Positions 38,768-48,416 of a stretch of 64,000 nt of DNA are shown here, in pieces. Position numbers and translations under genes: made by a program. The notes under the pieces were generated by a model. That model searched no databases. It saw only the letters and a list, made by a program, of their open reading frames with translations, and was not told the origin of the DNA. Each line of letters starts with the position of its first letter. Position 1 is the first letter of the stretch. The stretch comes from Bradyrhizobium sp. CB1015 (GTDB taxonomy: Bacteria > Pseudomonadota > Alphaproteobacteria > Rhizobiales > Xanthobacteraceae): contig NZ_CP104174.1 in the NCBI RefSeq assembly GCF_025200925.1, positions 1,426,001-1,490,000 on the forward strand, given 5' to 3'.

Positions 38768-39774
38768 GCGAAGCGGCTGAGGCCTTGGAAGAGCAGAACG
38801 CGAAGCTGAAGAAGCTTCTGGCCGAGCAGATGCTCGATGCGCCCGCACTTCGCGAGCTCCTTTCAAAACAATGGTAGGGCCCGCCGCAAAGCGCGCTGCG
38901 ATCGCGCATCTGCAGGCTGTCATGAGCCTGTCGGAACGGCGGGCCTGCTGGATCGTGGGGGCGGATCGCAAGATGATCCGCTACCGCTCAAGCCGCCCGC
39001 CGGACGCAGTTCTGCGTGGCCGATTGCGCGATCTCGCCAACGAGCGGCGGCGTTTCGGCTATCGCCGGTTGTTCGTCTTGCTGCGGCGGGAGGGCGAGCC
39101 ATCGGGGATCAACCGGATTTACCGGCTTTATCGCGAGGAAGGGCTCACCGTCCGCAAGCGGCGGGCTCGCCGCAAAGCTGTGGGGACCCGTGCCCCGATC
39201 CTGGTCGAGGCGAGGCCGAACGCGCGCTGGTCGCTGGACTTCGTCCACGACCAGTTCGCCAATGGCCGACGCTTCCGCATCGTCGACGACGTCACCAAGG
39301 AATGCCTGAGCGCCATTCCGGAGACCTCAATCTCGGGGGCGGCGCGTGGCCCGCGAACTGACGGCAATCGTCCAGCGATGCGGCAAGCCAGGAATGATCG
39401 TGTCCGACCATGGCACCGAATTCACCTGCAACGCCATGCTCGCTTGGTGCAAGGACGCAGCCATCGATTGGCACTTCATCGCACCGAGAAAGCCGATGCA
39501 GAACGGCTTCGTCGAGAGTTTCAATGGCCGGATGCGCGATGAGCTACTCAACGAGACCCTGTTCTTCGATCTCGATGACGCCCGCGCCAAGATCGGCAAT
39601 TGGGTCGCCGACTACAATCTCCAGCGTCCCCACTCGTCGCTGAAATACCTGACCCCCGCGGCCTACGCCGCCCACCTCACCGCAACGGACGATCGGCTGC
39701 GCAACCCCGACCAGCTCCGCCGATCGTCCGTTGCTGCACCCGCGCCACTTGGCGTACAAACCCCGAGACTCTAA
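38768..39774 (+). pseudogene. IS3-family element: orfA end and frameshifted orfB
   Basis: Positions 38768-38877 give the Lys-rich orfA end, ALEEQNAKLKKLLAEQMLDA after a frame change. orfB follows from 38871 with MSLSERRACWIVGADRKMIR and the HTH_21 region. The integrase core is split by a frameshift near 39335: RFRIVDDVTKEC in the first part, then [12 protein letters not shown] and [18 protein letters not shown] in the second (to 39774). The element differs from the one at 29.5 kb. Confidence 0.82.
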
Positions 39775-40287
39775 CTGCCGCTGGATGAAAATGCAGTGGC
39801 AGGTCACCGCAGATGCGCACCCGATGGGCTTCCTATACTGCCAACCTCGTTCGAAGTAGGTTGCAAGGTCTGCGCGAGCGCAAACAGCGGAACCTGTGGC
39901 TGCTAATGGCAGCGGATTCATGATTGCCCCGGTCCTCGCCTGGGCCAGAAAGAGCGTAAAACTCGATTAAGCCTAGGAGCCCCCCTTCTCGAAAAGCCTG
40001 GCCAGTCTCAAATTATCTGACACGGACACTCGAAGTTCTCACTCAGGCAAGAGCCGCTAGACAATTTAAACTACGTCATCCTCAAGACATCGATGTCCCA
40101 ATCCCGACGGTAGGACGGGTATACCCTGTCAGTGCAGAGAGAGGCGCGTTGTGTCACGAGGAAACGCTCGGTCATAAACCTGCAATCAAAGCGTGCTACG
40201 TAGCTTGGTCCGACAACTTGCCGCTGCTGGTCGGAGTGACGCGCAGTGTTTTTTGGCTCATTGATTTGTCGGGATGGGTATTCGCGC
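39775..40287. other. No gene supported
   Basis: Short frames only. No ribosome site or motif was seen upstream of the small gene at 40288. Confidence 0.35.
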
Positions 40288-40569
40288 ATGGTTTACGACA
40301 CTGCTACGGTGCAGATGCTCCGCAACGTCCTTGATGAAGTACTTGCTAGCTCCACGTTCATCGGGCAGGAGCACCGCTCTGCGCTGGAGATCGCGGAGCG
40401 CATTCTTTGGCTTGCCTCACAGGGAGAGCGGGAGGCCGCGACAATCAAACAGCACTTACTGAACGAGTTTTTGGTGAGCGGTAGCGATAGCGTAAGAGCC
40501 GAGAACGCCACCTCGATGGTAAGCAAGGCTCCGCGTTTGTGTTCGGACATACGATACCGGGGATCCTAG
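40288..40569 (+). CDS. Small conserved hypothetical protein, 93 aa
   Basis: The product starts MVYDTATVQMLRNVLDEVLA and has a long helical part with ALEIAERILWLASQGEREAA near residue 33. I recognise this layout from small uncharacterised proteins common in Bradyrhizobium genomes. The last 25 residues after LVSGSD look less conserved and may be altered by a frameshift. The ribosome site is weak. Function unknown. Confidence 0.6.
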   Translation: MVYDTATVQMLRNVLDEVLASSTFIGQEHRSALEIAERILWLASQGEREAATIKQHLLNEFLVSGSDSVRAENATSMVSKAPRLCSDIRYRGS

Positions 40570-40972
40570 TAACGCCGGTCGGAGGTTCCGAGCTGAATGA
40601 CAAATGCCGGCCAATCGCCGCTGAAATTGTTTGACGCTGGGCTATGCACATGCAGATCCCATTGCGCCACTCCGCCTCCGCGGAAAAGAGATCTGTTCGG
40701 TGTCATCTCCATATCGCTCGCTAGACAAATGCGCCTCGGAGTCATGTGATCTGAACGAATCCTAGAGCAGCCTACTTACCATTCAGGATCCATACAAAGC
40801 CCTCGCCGTGGCGAGGGCTGGACAAGCAGTGTCCGAGGCAAATGTCCGCACTGATCGCGCGCTTAACCCTGAGGGTTCGGCAGGGCTTCCGATGTTCCCC
40901 GCCACGGTGCTTCGTCCTGCTGGAGCATTCTTCCGCAGCGTCTGGATAGGAGGCGACCATTTCTTGTTCTGT
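40570..40972. other. No gene supported
   Basis: Nothing recognised between the small gene and the DUF3768 remnant. Confidence 0.35.
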
Positions 40973-41291
40973 TCAGTACTCGCTTGCCGACATCAGCCTG
41001 AGGACACGCAATGTCCTTTCCGAGTCGCTTGGATCTTCGGAGCCTTGCTGCATCTTCCTGTCGTCGTAGTCGATCTTCCAGAAGAACTTTTGACCCACCA
41101 AGTCGAAGCTTCCGAAGCCGTGCTCGCCATGAGAATCGTTCTCCTCTGTAAACCCGGAGAAATCCGCCACCTGACGGAGCGCCTCGGCCTTACGCAGTCG
41201 GGTAGCTCGGCGGCTCCGATTGTCATCATTGCCTTGCCGCCACCGAAGTGCGCCGGAAGGCATCGTTCAGAAGGGCGATACTATTCATCAT
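40973..41291 (-). pseudogene. DUF3768 protein, frameshifted
   Basis: The start MMNSIALLNDAFRRTSV at 41291, the middle GGGKAMMTIGAAELPDCVR and the C-terminal half FSGFTEENDSHGEHGFGSFD, FFWKIDYDDRKM and LRVLRLMSASEY match DUF3768 but lie in three frames. The signature HGEHxFGxF is intact. The start overlaps the stop of the preceding 36-aa gene, so the family is part of an operon with the two small genes upstream. Function unknown. Confidence 0.78.
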
Positions 41292-41391
41292 CGCACTCCT
41301 CCGCGTCCTCGCGCCTGTAGGGCGTCATGCGGACCACACGTCGCTCCACTCGCGTGCACTCTTCGGGGTGGTAGTAGTTGCGAACCAGCAT
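41281..41391 (-). CDS. Small hypothetical protein, 36 aa
   Basis: An ideal GGAGG lies 6 nt before the ATG at 41391, just after the stop of the preceding gene. The product starts MLVRNYYHPEECTRVERRVV and ends in an acidic DAEECDDE tail. Its end overlaps the start of the DUF3768 gene. No known family is recognised, but the position within a tight three-gene operon supports it. Confidence 0.6.
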   Translation of the reverse strand: MLVRNYYHPEECTRVERRVVRMTPYRREDAEECDDE

Positions 41392-41401
41392 CGCCACCCT
41401 C

Positions 41402-41569
41402 CTAGATCAGGCCGGCGAGCACAAGTGCCGAGACGATCGTCTTGCCACCACATGCTTCGCAGAAGCCCTGGTCTTGATCGGGCTCCATGTCGGCGGTGTT
41501 GTTGCACCCCGCCGTCATGCAGATCGCGGGGCTCGTTTGAACTCTCTCGGCAAGAGAAATGTTGGACAT
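41402..41569 (-). CDS. Small Cys-rich conserved protein, 55 aa
   Basis: GGAGG lies 5 nt before the ATG at 41569. The product reads MSNISLAERVQTSPAICMTA and then GCNNTADMEPDQDQGFCEAC, with cysteines at 17, 22, 37 and 40 that could bind zinc, and a hydrophobic end SALVLAGLI. I recognise the EPDQDQG...CxxC pattern as a small protein widespread in Bradyrhizobium, often near DUF3768 genes. It is the first gene of the operon that continues with the 36-aa and DUF3768 genes. Function unknown. Confidence 0.7.
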   Translation of the reverse strand: MSNISLAERVQTSPAICMTAGCNNTADMEPDQDQGFCEACGGKTIVSALVLAGLI

Positions 41570-41658
41570 CGTGTCCTCCTCGCTACGAGCTTCCGACCCA
41601 TTCGGGTGCTCGTTCCGAGGCGGAGCGAGCGTCCACTACTGGAGCTATGCGGGATTTT

Positions 41659-41912
41659 GGGTGACGAGGTGATCAGGCGGCGTGGTTTTCCGGCATTTGG
41701 ATGACCTCGATGCCGTCATTAAATCTGACACCTGCGATGACCTTGGGCATTGGATTTGTGCCGTTGAGCCGCCGGCAGGTCTTTGATGCGGCGATGACCA
41801 GCTTGAACACCATCAGGCTTGGCGGTGGTCGGCGACAACGAGCCCTTGGTGCGCACCGTTCTGTGCCGCACGGTCGCGAACACGCTTTCGATGGGATTGG
41901 TAACCGGTATGA
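41659..41912 (-). mobile_element. IS256 C-terminal fragment
   Basis: The GGGTGACGAGG end at 41659 is followed on the minus strand by the end of an IS256 transposase, ending in GIEVIQMPENHAA, with NPIESVFATVRHRTVRTKGS in a neighbouring frame. It is a third-party copy related to the element at 12820-14183. Confidence 0.78.
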
Positions 41913-42148
41913 GATGGCTCGGTGCCAACGTTCCGCTGCGGTGTTCCTACATCGTGGCGTATGGTGCGACCATCGGGACAGAGGCACCGGGAGCACGAAG
42001 TGCGGACAGGCCGATGCACACGATGAGCCGAGAGCTCGAGTTAGTAGCTGGCCGCCTCTGCGACTCGCCCGGTTGCGCCGCGAGCGCGAATCCGTAGTTG
42101 TCGTGTCGCCCGCAGCTCCCGTCATGTGTTCGGCAGAGGAGGTGCGAA

Positions 42149-43371
42149 TGCGACGGATAAATTGGCATTGATGTCCACCGAACCTTCGGGGAGGTGGTAT
42201 TTTGGGAGAACGGCAGGCTTCGACATGCGGGTCGCATTGATATGACGCGGACTGCGCTGGAGGGATTTGGCAAAACCCCGCTGGCCGGTGATGAGGTGGT
42301 GCTCGAAGCGACTGGTAACCGCCTGGCGGTGTCGCGGGTTCTGGCGCCATTCGTGGCGCGGGTGATCATCGCCAATCCGTTGCAGGTGAAGGCGATCGCC
42401 CAGGCTCACGTCAAGACCGACAAGATCGATGCCGGCACGCTCGCCAGTCTGCAGACGGCGGGATACCTGCCGCAGATCTGGACGCCTGACGCGGAGACCG
42501 AGCGCAAGCGTAGGCTGGTGGCGCGGCGCTACCAGGTCGTGCGGCATCGCACGCGGCTCAAGAACGAGGTGCATTCGATCCTGCACGCGCACCTGATCCC
42601 GAAGTGCCCGCATGCCGATCTTGTGCCGGGCATGGTTGGCCGCTCAACAGTTGCCGGACGATGAGTGAGCGGCCATCGACCGGCATGTCCGTGAGCTTGA
42701 CCGGCTGGCGAAAGACCTGGTCCTGCTCGACCGCGAGATCGCGCGGGACGCAATCGAGGATTCCGCGGTCAACAGATTGATGACGATCACCGGCGTGAAC
42801 CTGGCGGTCGCCGCCGGCATCGTGGCGGCGATCGGCGACATCAGCCGGTTCAACAGCCCGCACAAGCTGGTGAGCTATTTCGGGCTGAACCCGCGGGTGC
42901 GGCAGTCCGGGTTGGGAGCAGCCCACCACGGCCGTATCAGCAAAATCGGCCGCAGTCATGCGCGCGCCATGCTGGTCTAAGCGGCCTGGGCAGCGGCCAA
43001 GGCGCCCGGTCCACTGCATGCTTTTTTCGTGCGGATCCGTGCGCGGCGGCCATCAGATCGCCGCGGTGGCCGTGGCTCGGAAGCTCACTGTGCTCTGCTG
43101 GCACTTGCTGACAAAGGGCGAGGATTACCTGTGGGCGCGCCCGGCGCTAGTCGCCGGCAAGACCCGCGCGATGCAACTTCAAGCCGGACATCCACAACAG
43201 AAAGGGAGCCGCCGTGGACCAGCCTATGCCTACAACATCAAGCCGCTGCGCGACCGCGAGATGTTGATTGCCGCCCAGGCCGAGCAAAGCTACGAACGAT
43301 TCGTGTCGCAATGGAAGTCGCGGCACCCAAAAAGTGGCTCGCGAGCGCCTCAGTTCGGCAGGACAAAATAG
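42149..43371 (+). pseudogene. IS110-family transposase, frameshifted
   Basis: The DEDD-type N-terminal part reads IGIDVHRTFGEVVFWENG and VVLEATGNRLAVSRVLAPFV, with AHVKTDKIDAGTLASLQTAG. The C-terminal part reads LMTITGVNLAVAAGIVAAIG and FGLNPRVRQSG, with an in-frame stop after ARAMLV near 42980 and then a Lys-rich end at 43371. Frame breaks near the start, near 42660 and near 43020 make it inactive. Confidence 0.82.
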
Positions 43372-43515
43372 GCAGTCCGGTGACGCTTGCAGCCGACGCG
43401 TCACGCTTCGCCACGAGGTCGCCCGCGCCCAACAACCATAATCGCGGCTGATGGCAAGTTCTAGCCAGGAATGCAGTCCCGTTCCACTGCCAGTGTGCCG
43501 CCGTGCTCGGGCCGG

Positions 43516-44726
43516 TCAAGGCCAAGCCTTGCGGTGGCCGCAGATGCGGCCAGCCTTGACCGCCCCGGCGCGCGGCGGCTGCGAGATCGGTGGCCGGGAC
43601 GGAAGAATGGCCCGCAGCGCAGCCGAACAATAGGTGGACTTACAGCGATCTCCGCAGTCGTCGTCTCGGCGACGAAGAAATCGCTTGTCCATCTCATCCG
43701 TCGTGCGCAGATGGTCCCAATGCTCGGCGGGGAAGTCGTAGAAGGTCAGCAGCGCGTCGCGGTCCTTGGTGAGGCATTCGACCGCCCGGCCATACTTGGC
43801 GCGGTATTTCTCGGCAAAGACATCGATCGCCGCTTCGGCGGCCGCCCGGTTCGGCGCCCGGTAGATCTCGCGCAGGTCCGTCTTCATGTTCGCCTGCACC
43901 GAGAGCGGGACCTTGTCCAGGACATTCACGGTCTTGTGCACCCAGCATCGCTGGTGCCGGGTGCCGGGACAAGCCTCATCGAGCGCCTTCCAGAAGCCGA
44001 GCGCGCCGTCGCCGACGGCAATTTCCGGGGCGATCTGCAATCCGCGCTGCTTGACGTCGATCAGGAGCTCGCGCCAGCTCTGCGTGCTCTCCCGCACGCC
44101 GACCTGAAAGCCGATCAGTTCCTTCTTGCCTTCCGGCGTTGCGCCGATCAGCACCAGCATGCATTCGCCGTGGTCTTCCATGCGCGCCTGCAGGAAGACC
44201 CCATCGGCCCACACATACACGTAGCGCCGCGCCGACAGATCGCGCTTCTGCCAACGCTCGTACTCGCCTTGCCATTCGGCCGTCAGCCGGGAAATCACCC
44301 CTGGCGACAGGTTCGGTGCGTCCTTACCCAGCAGGGCCGTCAGCGCCTCCTGGAAGCCGCCGGTCGAGATGCCGCGCAGGTAGAGCACCGGCAACAGCGC
44401 GTCCAAACTCCTGGTCCGTCGCGCCCACAGCGGCAGAATCGCCGAGCTGAACTGGATCCGCTCGCCATCGCCGGCCGCGCCGCGGTCCCGAATCTTCGCC
44501 CGTGCGACTTCGACGGGGCCGATGCCGGTCGTTCGCGCCGGGCCGCGACCGTGCCGCACCACGCGGGCGCGCCCATCGGCCGGCTTCAAGTCCTTCATCG
44601 TGGCAAGAAACGTCGCGACTTCGACCTCGATCGCCTGCGCCAAAAGCTGCTGCGCGCCCGCTCGCAGGATATCCGTCAGTGGATCGTTGATCTCGTCGGG
44701 CTGACGAAGACCGCTTCTCGCACCTT
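43516..44726 (-). pseudogene. IS256-family transposase, truncated at both ends
   Basis: The minus frame is close to the transposase at 12.9-14.2 kb: YVYVWADGVFLQARMEDHGE, IAVGDGALGFWKALDEACPG and HQRCWVHK are present. The C-terminal Glu segment is missing after AEHWDHLRTTDE, where unrelated sequence shared with 10235-10310 takes over. The N-terminal end is cut near 44726 at the junction with the ATPase remnant; the frame QPDEINDPLTDILRAGAQQL reaches that point without a start codon. Confidence 0.85.
43640..43697. repeat. Hairpin block shared with 10.24-10.29 kb
   Basis: The imperfect inverted repeat AGCGATTTCT ... GGAGATCGCT (minus strand) lies in a block of about 80 bp that aligns with the plus strand at 10235-10310. 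Confidence 0.45.
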
Positions 44727-45757
44727 TACATCATTGGCAAGACTGTACCGGAAAGTCGACTTTAATCGAGACGACGGCGCTTCAGGACATCGAGCGCGGA
44801 TGTGGAATCGCTCTTATCGATCCTCACGGCGACTTGGTGGAGCGCGTCGTGGCGCAGGTTTCCACGAGACGCTCATCAGACGTGATCTACTTAAATGCGT
44901 GCGATCCCTCCCAGCCGTATGGGTACAATCCCCTGCGGCATGTCCGTGAAGATCGGATCGCGCTCGCTGCTTCTGGCTTCATCGAAGTATTCAAGAAAAT
45001 GTGGCCGGATGCATGGGGCCTTCGCATGGAGCACATTTTGCGCAACGTTTTGATGGCGCTGCAGGAGCAACCGCACGCCACGATGCGCATCCTATCGGAC
45101 CGGAAGTTCCGCGCCGAGATTGCGCGACACTTGAAAAACGAGTCGGTTCGGACGTTCTTCATAAAAGAGTTTGAGCGGTTCTCGTTTGGCTACCGTGCCG
45201 ACGGCACGGCGCCGATCCAGAACAAAGTGGGCGCCTTCCTTTCAGATCCGATACTCAACAGACTTCTAACCGCTCCCCAGCATGATCTCCATGTGCGGCA
45301 AATCATGGATGAGGGCAAAGTACTACTGGTGAACCTGGCCAAAGGGCAAATCGGTGAGGACAGCTCGTACACCTGGGCGGATTGCTCGTCACTACGCTCG
45401 CGCTTGCTGCGTTTAGCCGCGCCGACCTACCCGAGTATGAACGGCGTCCGTTCTTTGTCTACGTCGACGAGTTTCAACACTTGCAGTCGCCCACCAATAC
45501 CTCCATCAGCTTGAACCAGAGGTGCGTCACGCCGTTCTCGGAAACGCCGGTACGATCATATCCTTTAGGGCTGGTTCAGACGGTGCGACATACAGGGCGC
45601 GGAACTTTCAAGGCCGATTTGATGAAGCCGATCTGTTGCAGCTGTCCAACTATCGTCTACTTAAAGCTGATGATTGATGGTACTCTTCTGATTGATGGTA
45701 CTCCTTCACTTCCCTTCAGTGCGACCACGCTTGAGCCCTGTACTTTTCGAAGTTAGT
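44727..45757 (+). pseudogene. Conjugation-type ATPase (VirB4/TraD-like, HerA fold), broken
   Basis: The sequence begins YIIGKT, loses one base and continues GKSTLIETTALQDIERG, a split Walker A. It runs on through LIDPHGDLVERVVAQVSTRR, KKMWPDAWGLRMEHILRNVL and IMDEGKVLLVNLAKGQIGED. The Walker B FFVYVDEFQ follows in another frame (45382-45756), and a KLMIDGT and PFSATTLEP tail appears near 45740 after a deletion. The intact protein belongs to large conjugative or mobilisation ATPases found in rhizobial islands. The IS256 remnant removed its N-terminus. Confidence 0.75.
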
Positions 45758-45799
45758 GAGAGAAGCTGTTATCCTTGGAAGCCATCGCGGAAACGTGAA

Positions 45800-47405
45800 T
45801 TGCATCGCGCCGAGCCTATTCATCAAGGAGGCCTTCCGGCTTCAATGCGGTCGGGCACTCCATCTCTACAGCGAAGGGCAGGGGTGCACGAAGGACTTCG
45901 CTGCTGCACTTCGTTGATATCACGCGGCGGCCGATCAGAAGTTTGCACCTGCCGAGTTCGCGCTCGGCGATGTCTATTATCAGGGACGCGGCGTACCCGT
46001 CGATTTCGCCCAGGCTGCGATCTGGTATGGCAAGGCCGCCGCGCAGGATCACGTGAGGGCGCAGATTGGGCTCGCATTCATGACGCTGAAGGGTAGGGGC
46101 TTGCCCGAGAGCCCGACTGAGGCTGCTCGCCTATTCCAGAGTGCCGCCACGCATGATGATCCGATCGCACTCTACAACATCGGCCTGTTTCGGTTCAGCG
46201 GCAAGGGCGTCGCCAAGGACCTCGATCGCGCCGAGACCGCGCTGCGCAAGGCGGCGCGGAAGGATTATCTTCCGGCAATTCAGGCACTCGCGGAATTCTA
46301 TTCGAGCGGAGCCGATGCCGAGCCCGATTTGCGGGAGGCGGCGATTTGGTATGAGAAGGCGGCCGAGCGGGGCGATGTGCAGGCGCAATTCTTCGTAGGG
46401 CGGTTCTATGCGACTGGTGTCGGTGTCTCGCCCAACATTCGTCATGCCGCGAAGTGGTTCGAGCGCGCGGCCGAAAATGGCCATGCCACTGCGGCGTTCA
46501 ATGTTGCAATCTTCTATCTCAACGGCTCCGGCGTTCAGCGCAACTTGGAGGCCGCGATAAAATGGTTTCGAACGTGCCTCCGATGGCGGCATCAGCGCCG
46601 CACAGGTGCAACTCGGAAAGCTCTATTCGACCGGCGCTGGCGTTCCCAAAGATCAGGAAATGGCGTCGGAATGTGAGCAGGGCCGCCAGTAGCGGAGATC
46701 CTGACGCCAAGACCGCCTATGCGGTCTTCCTGCTTCATTAGGATGCGTCTGCTGATAACGTTGCACGCGAGCACTCTTTGTTGGGAGAGGCCGCGGAGGC
46801 TGGTCATCCTCCGGCGGCGTTTCAACTGGGCGCGCTGAAGATGGGTAAGTTCGGAGGGGCCGCCGATATATTAGGCGCAATCCTATGGCTTACACGGGCG
46901 GGGGAAGCCGGTTATGTCGAGGCGCAGTACATGCTTGGACTTCTCCATCTGGATCCGAAAGAGCGGCGTGGGGAATGCTCAGCAGCATCATCGTGGATGA
47001 CCAAGGCCGCGCGCGCGGGGCATGCAGCCGCACAGTTCCAGCTCGCCGTTATGTACTGGAGTGCGCCTGGATCTTGCAGAGGGTGTGAACTGGTATGAGG
47101 CCGCTGCAGAGCAGGGACATACTGTTGCGCAGTACAACCTCGCCGTGATGCTCGGGAGGGGACAGGGGCGCGAGGCTGACGTGACGAAGGCGACGGAATA
47201 GCTTCAGAGAGCCGCCGAGCGAGGCATGGCGGAAGCGCAGGTTGCTCTGGGCGACGCGTTGATGTCAGGCCGAGGCACCGCACAAGATCGGGACGCAGCA
47301 GTCAATTCGTATCAATACGCGGCGCGGCAACGCAATGAAGGCGCCGTGCGGCGCCTCCAGTCGATCGGCGCGACACGCGAGGAGACTTTCACACTGGAAA
47401 CATAG
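45800..47405 (+). pseudogene. Sel1-repeat protein, multiply interrupted
   Basis: Repeats of about 36 residues of the Sel1 type run through the region, for example FALGDVYYQGRGVPVDFAQA, IGLFRFSGKGVAKDLDRAET, FFVGRFYATGVGVSPNIRHA, QYMLGLLHLDP and VALGDALMSGRGTAQDRDAA. The longest uninterrupted stretch is 46053-46590. Stops or frame changes occur near 45930, 46590, 46670, 46740, 47070 and 47200. The intact protein would be a scaffold of at least 12 Sel1 repeats. Confidence 0.78.
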
Positions 47406-48416
47406 GCTTTACGCTAGCCTCGGGCGAGGCGCAGCGCCGCTGCCAGGCTGCAATCCAGGTCAGCACTGGGCGCCACAACACTAAACAGTCGGCCGTGAAG
47501 AACCGCCCAAGCCATTGAGCGGGAGTCAATTTTGGAGCGGAGCAAGGTTTAATTGCTACCTTTTGGGGTCTGAAGGCCGGGAAGCTTGCAATTTCATTTT
47601 CAAGATTGAAGGAAGCCGCTGGCGCGCATTGAATTTCGTCTCCTGTTCTCAATTGGGGTCGATGTATTAGTTGGCGGAGCTCGTGCCGACGATCTGCAAA
47701 TGAGCGGGAACATCGAATTCCATCTCGCGCGACACCTCGACGATGGTTTCTGGATGATGGCCATTCTTGGACAGCGCGTACTTGAACGCGTGGGTGCGGT
47801 TCAGGAAGAGACCGCGAAAAATCGCCGTTCTGTTCGCGCGCAACCCAAATCCCACGGCGATTCCTGCGACTGCCCAGGCGAGGCGCAGCACCGCCAGTGC
47901 TGAAAACCGTAGGCGACCGCATCCGCGGCGCTTCCAAATTGATGGATGGCAGCCTTAAGGTCTCTGACGTTTGTTCCCAATCACAACGCCGAGCATTGCA
48001 TTCTCGCTTGGGTGTCAGCTACACGGGCTCGCGACGCTCGTGTAAACGCCAGCAAGGAATGTACAGACGTCCGCTATCTAACAAAGGTGATCCGCAGTGT
48101 CTGATTTCTGCCAGTGTTGGTTTTCGATCAGACAAAACCTGTGCAGCAGAACAGGAAGACGGAAGTTGCTTGGCCATACTTCGTCTCGGCAGCAACAAGA
48201 TGCCTGGCATCGACTTTGCATAGAGCGATTCGGGAACGTCGTGGAAAGTCACCCCTGCTCGCAAAACGTCCTCTTGAGGTTACGCTTTCTTGGTCACACT
48301 GACCTCGCTTGCGAGCAGTTTGCCGGATGAAAGATGCCGTAGACAGGCAATCCGGCACCACAGCGTGAATCAGCACTACGGGGCGGCATCGACTCTAGAA
48401 CAGAGGAGGTCAGGCC
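47406..48416. other. Intergenic region with one doubtful frame
   Basis: Apart from the doubtful minus-strand frame at 47667-47891, no gene, hairpin or promoter was recognised here. Confidence 0.35.
47667..47891 (-). CDS. Doubtful hypothetical protein (74 aa, GTG start)
   Basis: The frame has a hydrophobic beginning (LRLAWAVAGIAVGFGLRANR) and a soluble end (EVSREMEFDVPAHLQIVG), a plausible membrane protein fragment. No ribosome site is seen and the frame is open upstream. No family is recognised. Confidence 0.3.
   Translation of the reverse strand: MLRLAWAVAGIAVGFGLRANRTAIFRGLFLNRTHAFKYALSKNGHHPETIVEVSREMEFDVPAHLQIVGTSSAN

Noticed and set aside
43471..44949. A 492-codon plus-strand frame
   Set aside because: It is antisense to an IS256 transposase with recognisable catalytic segments.
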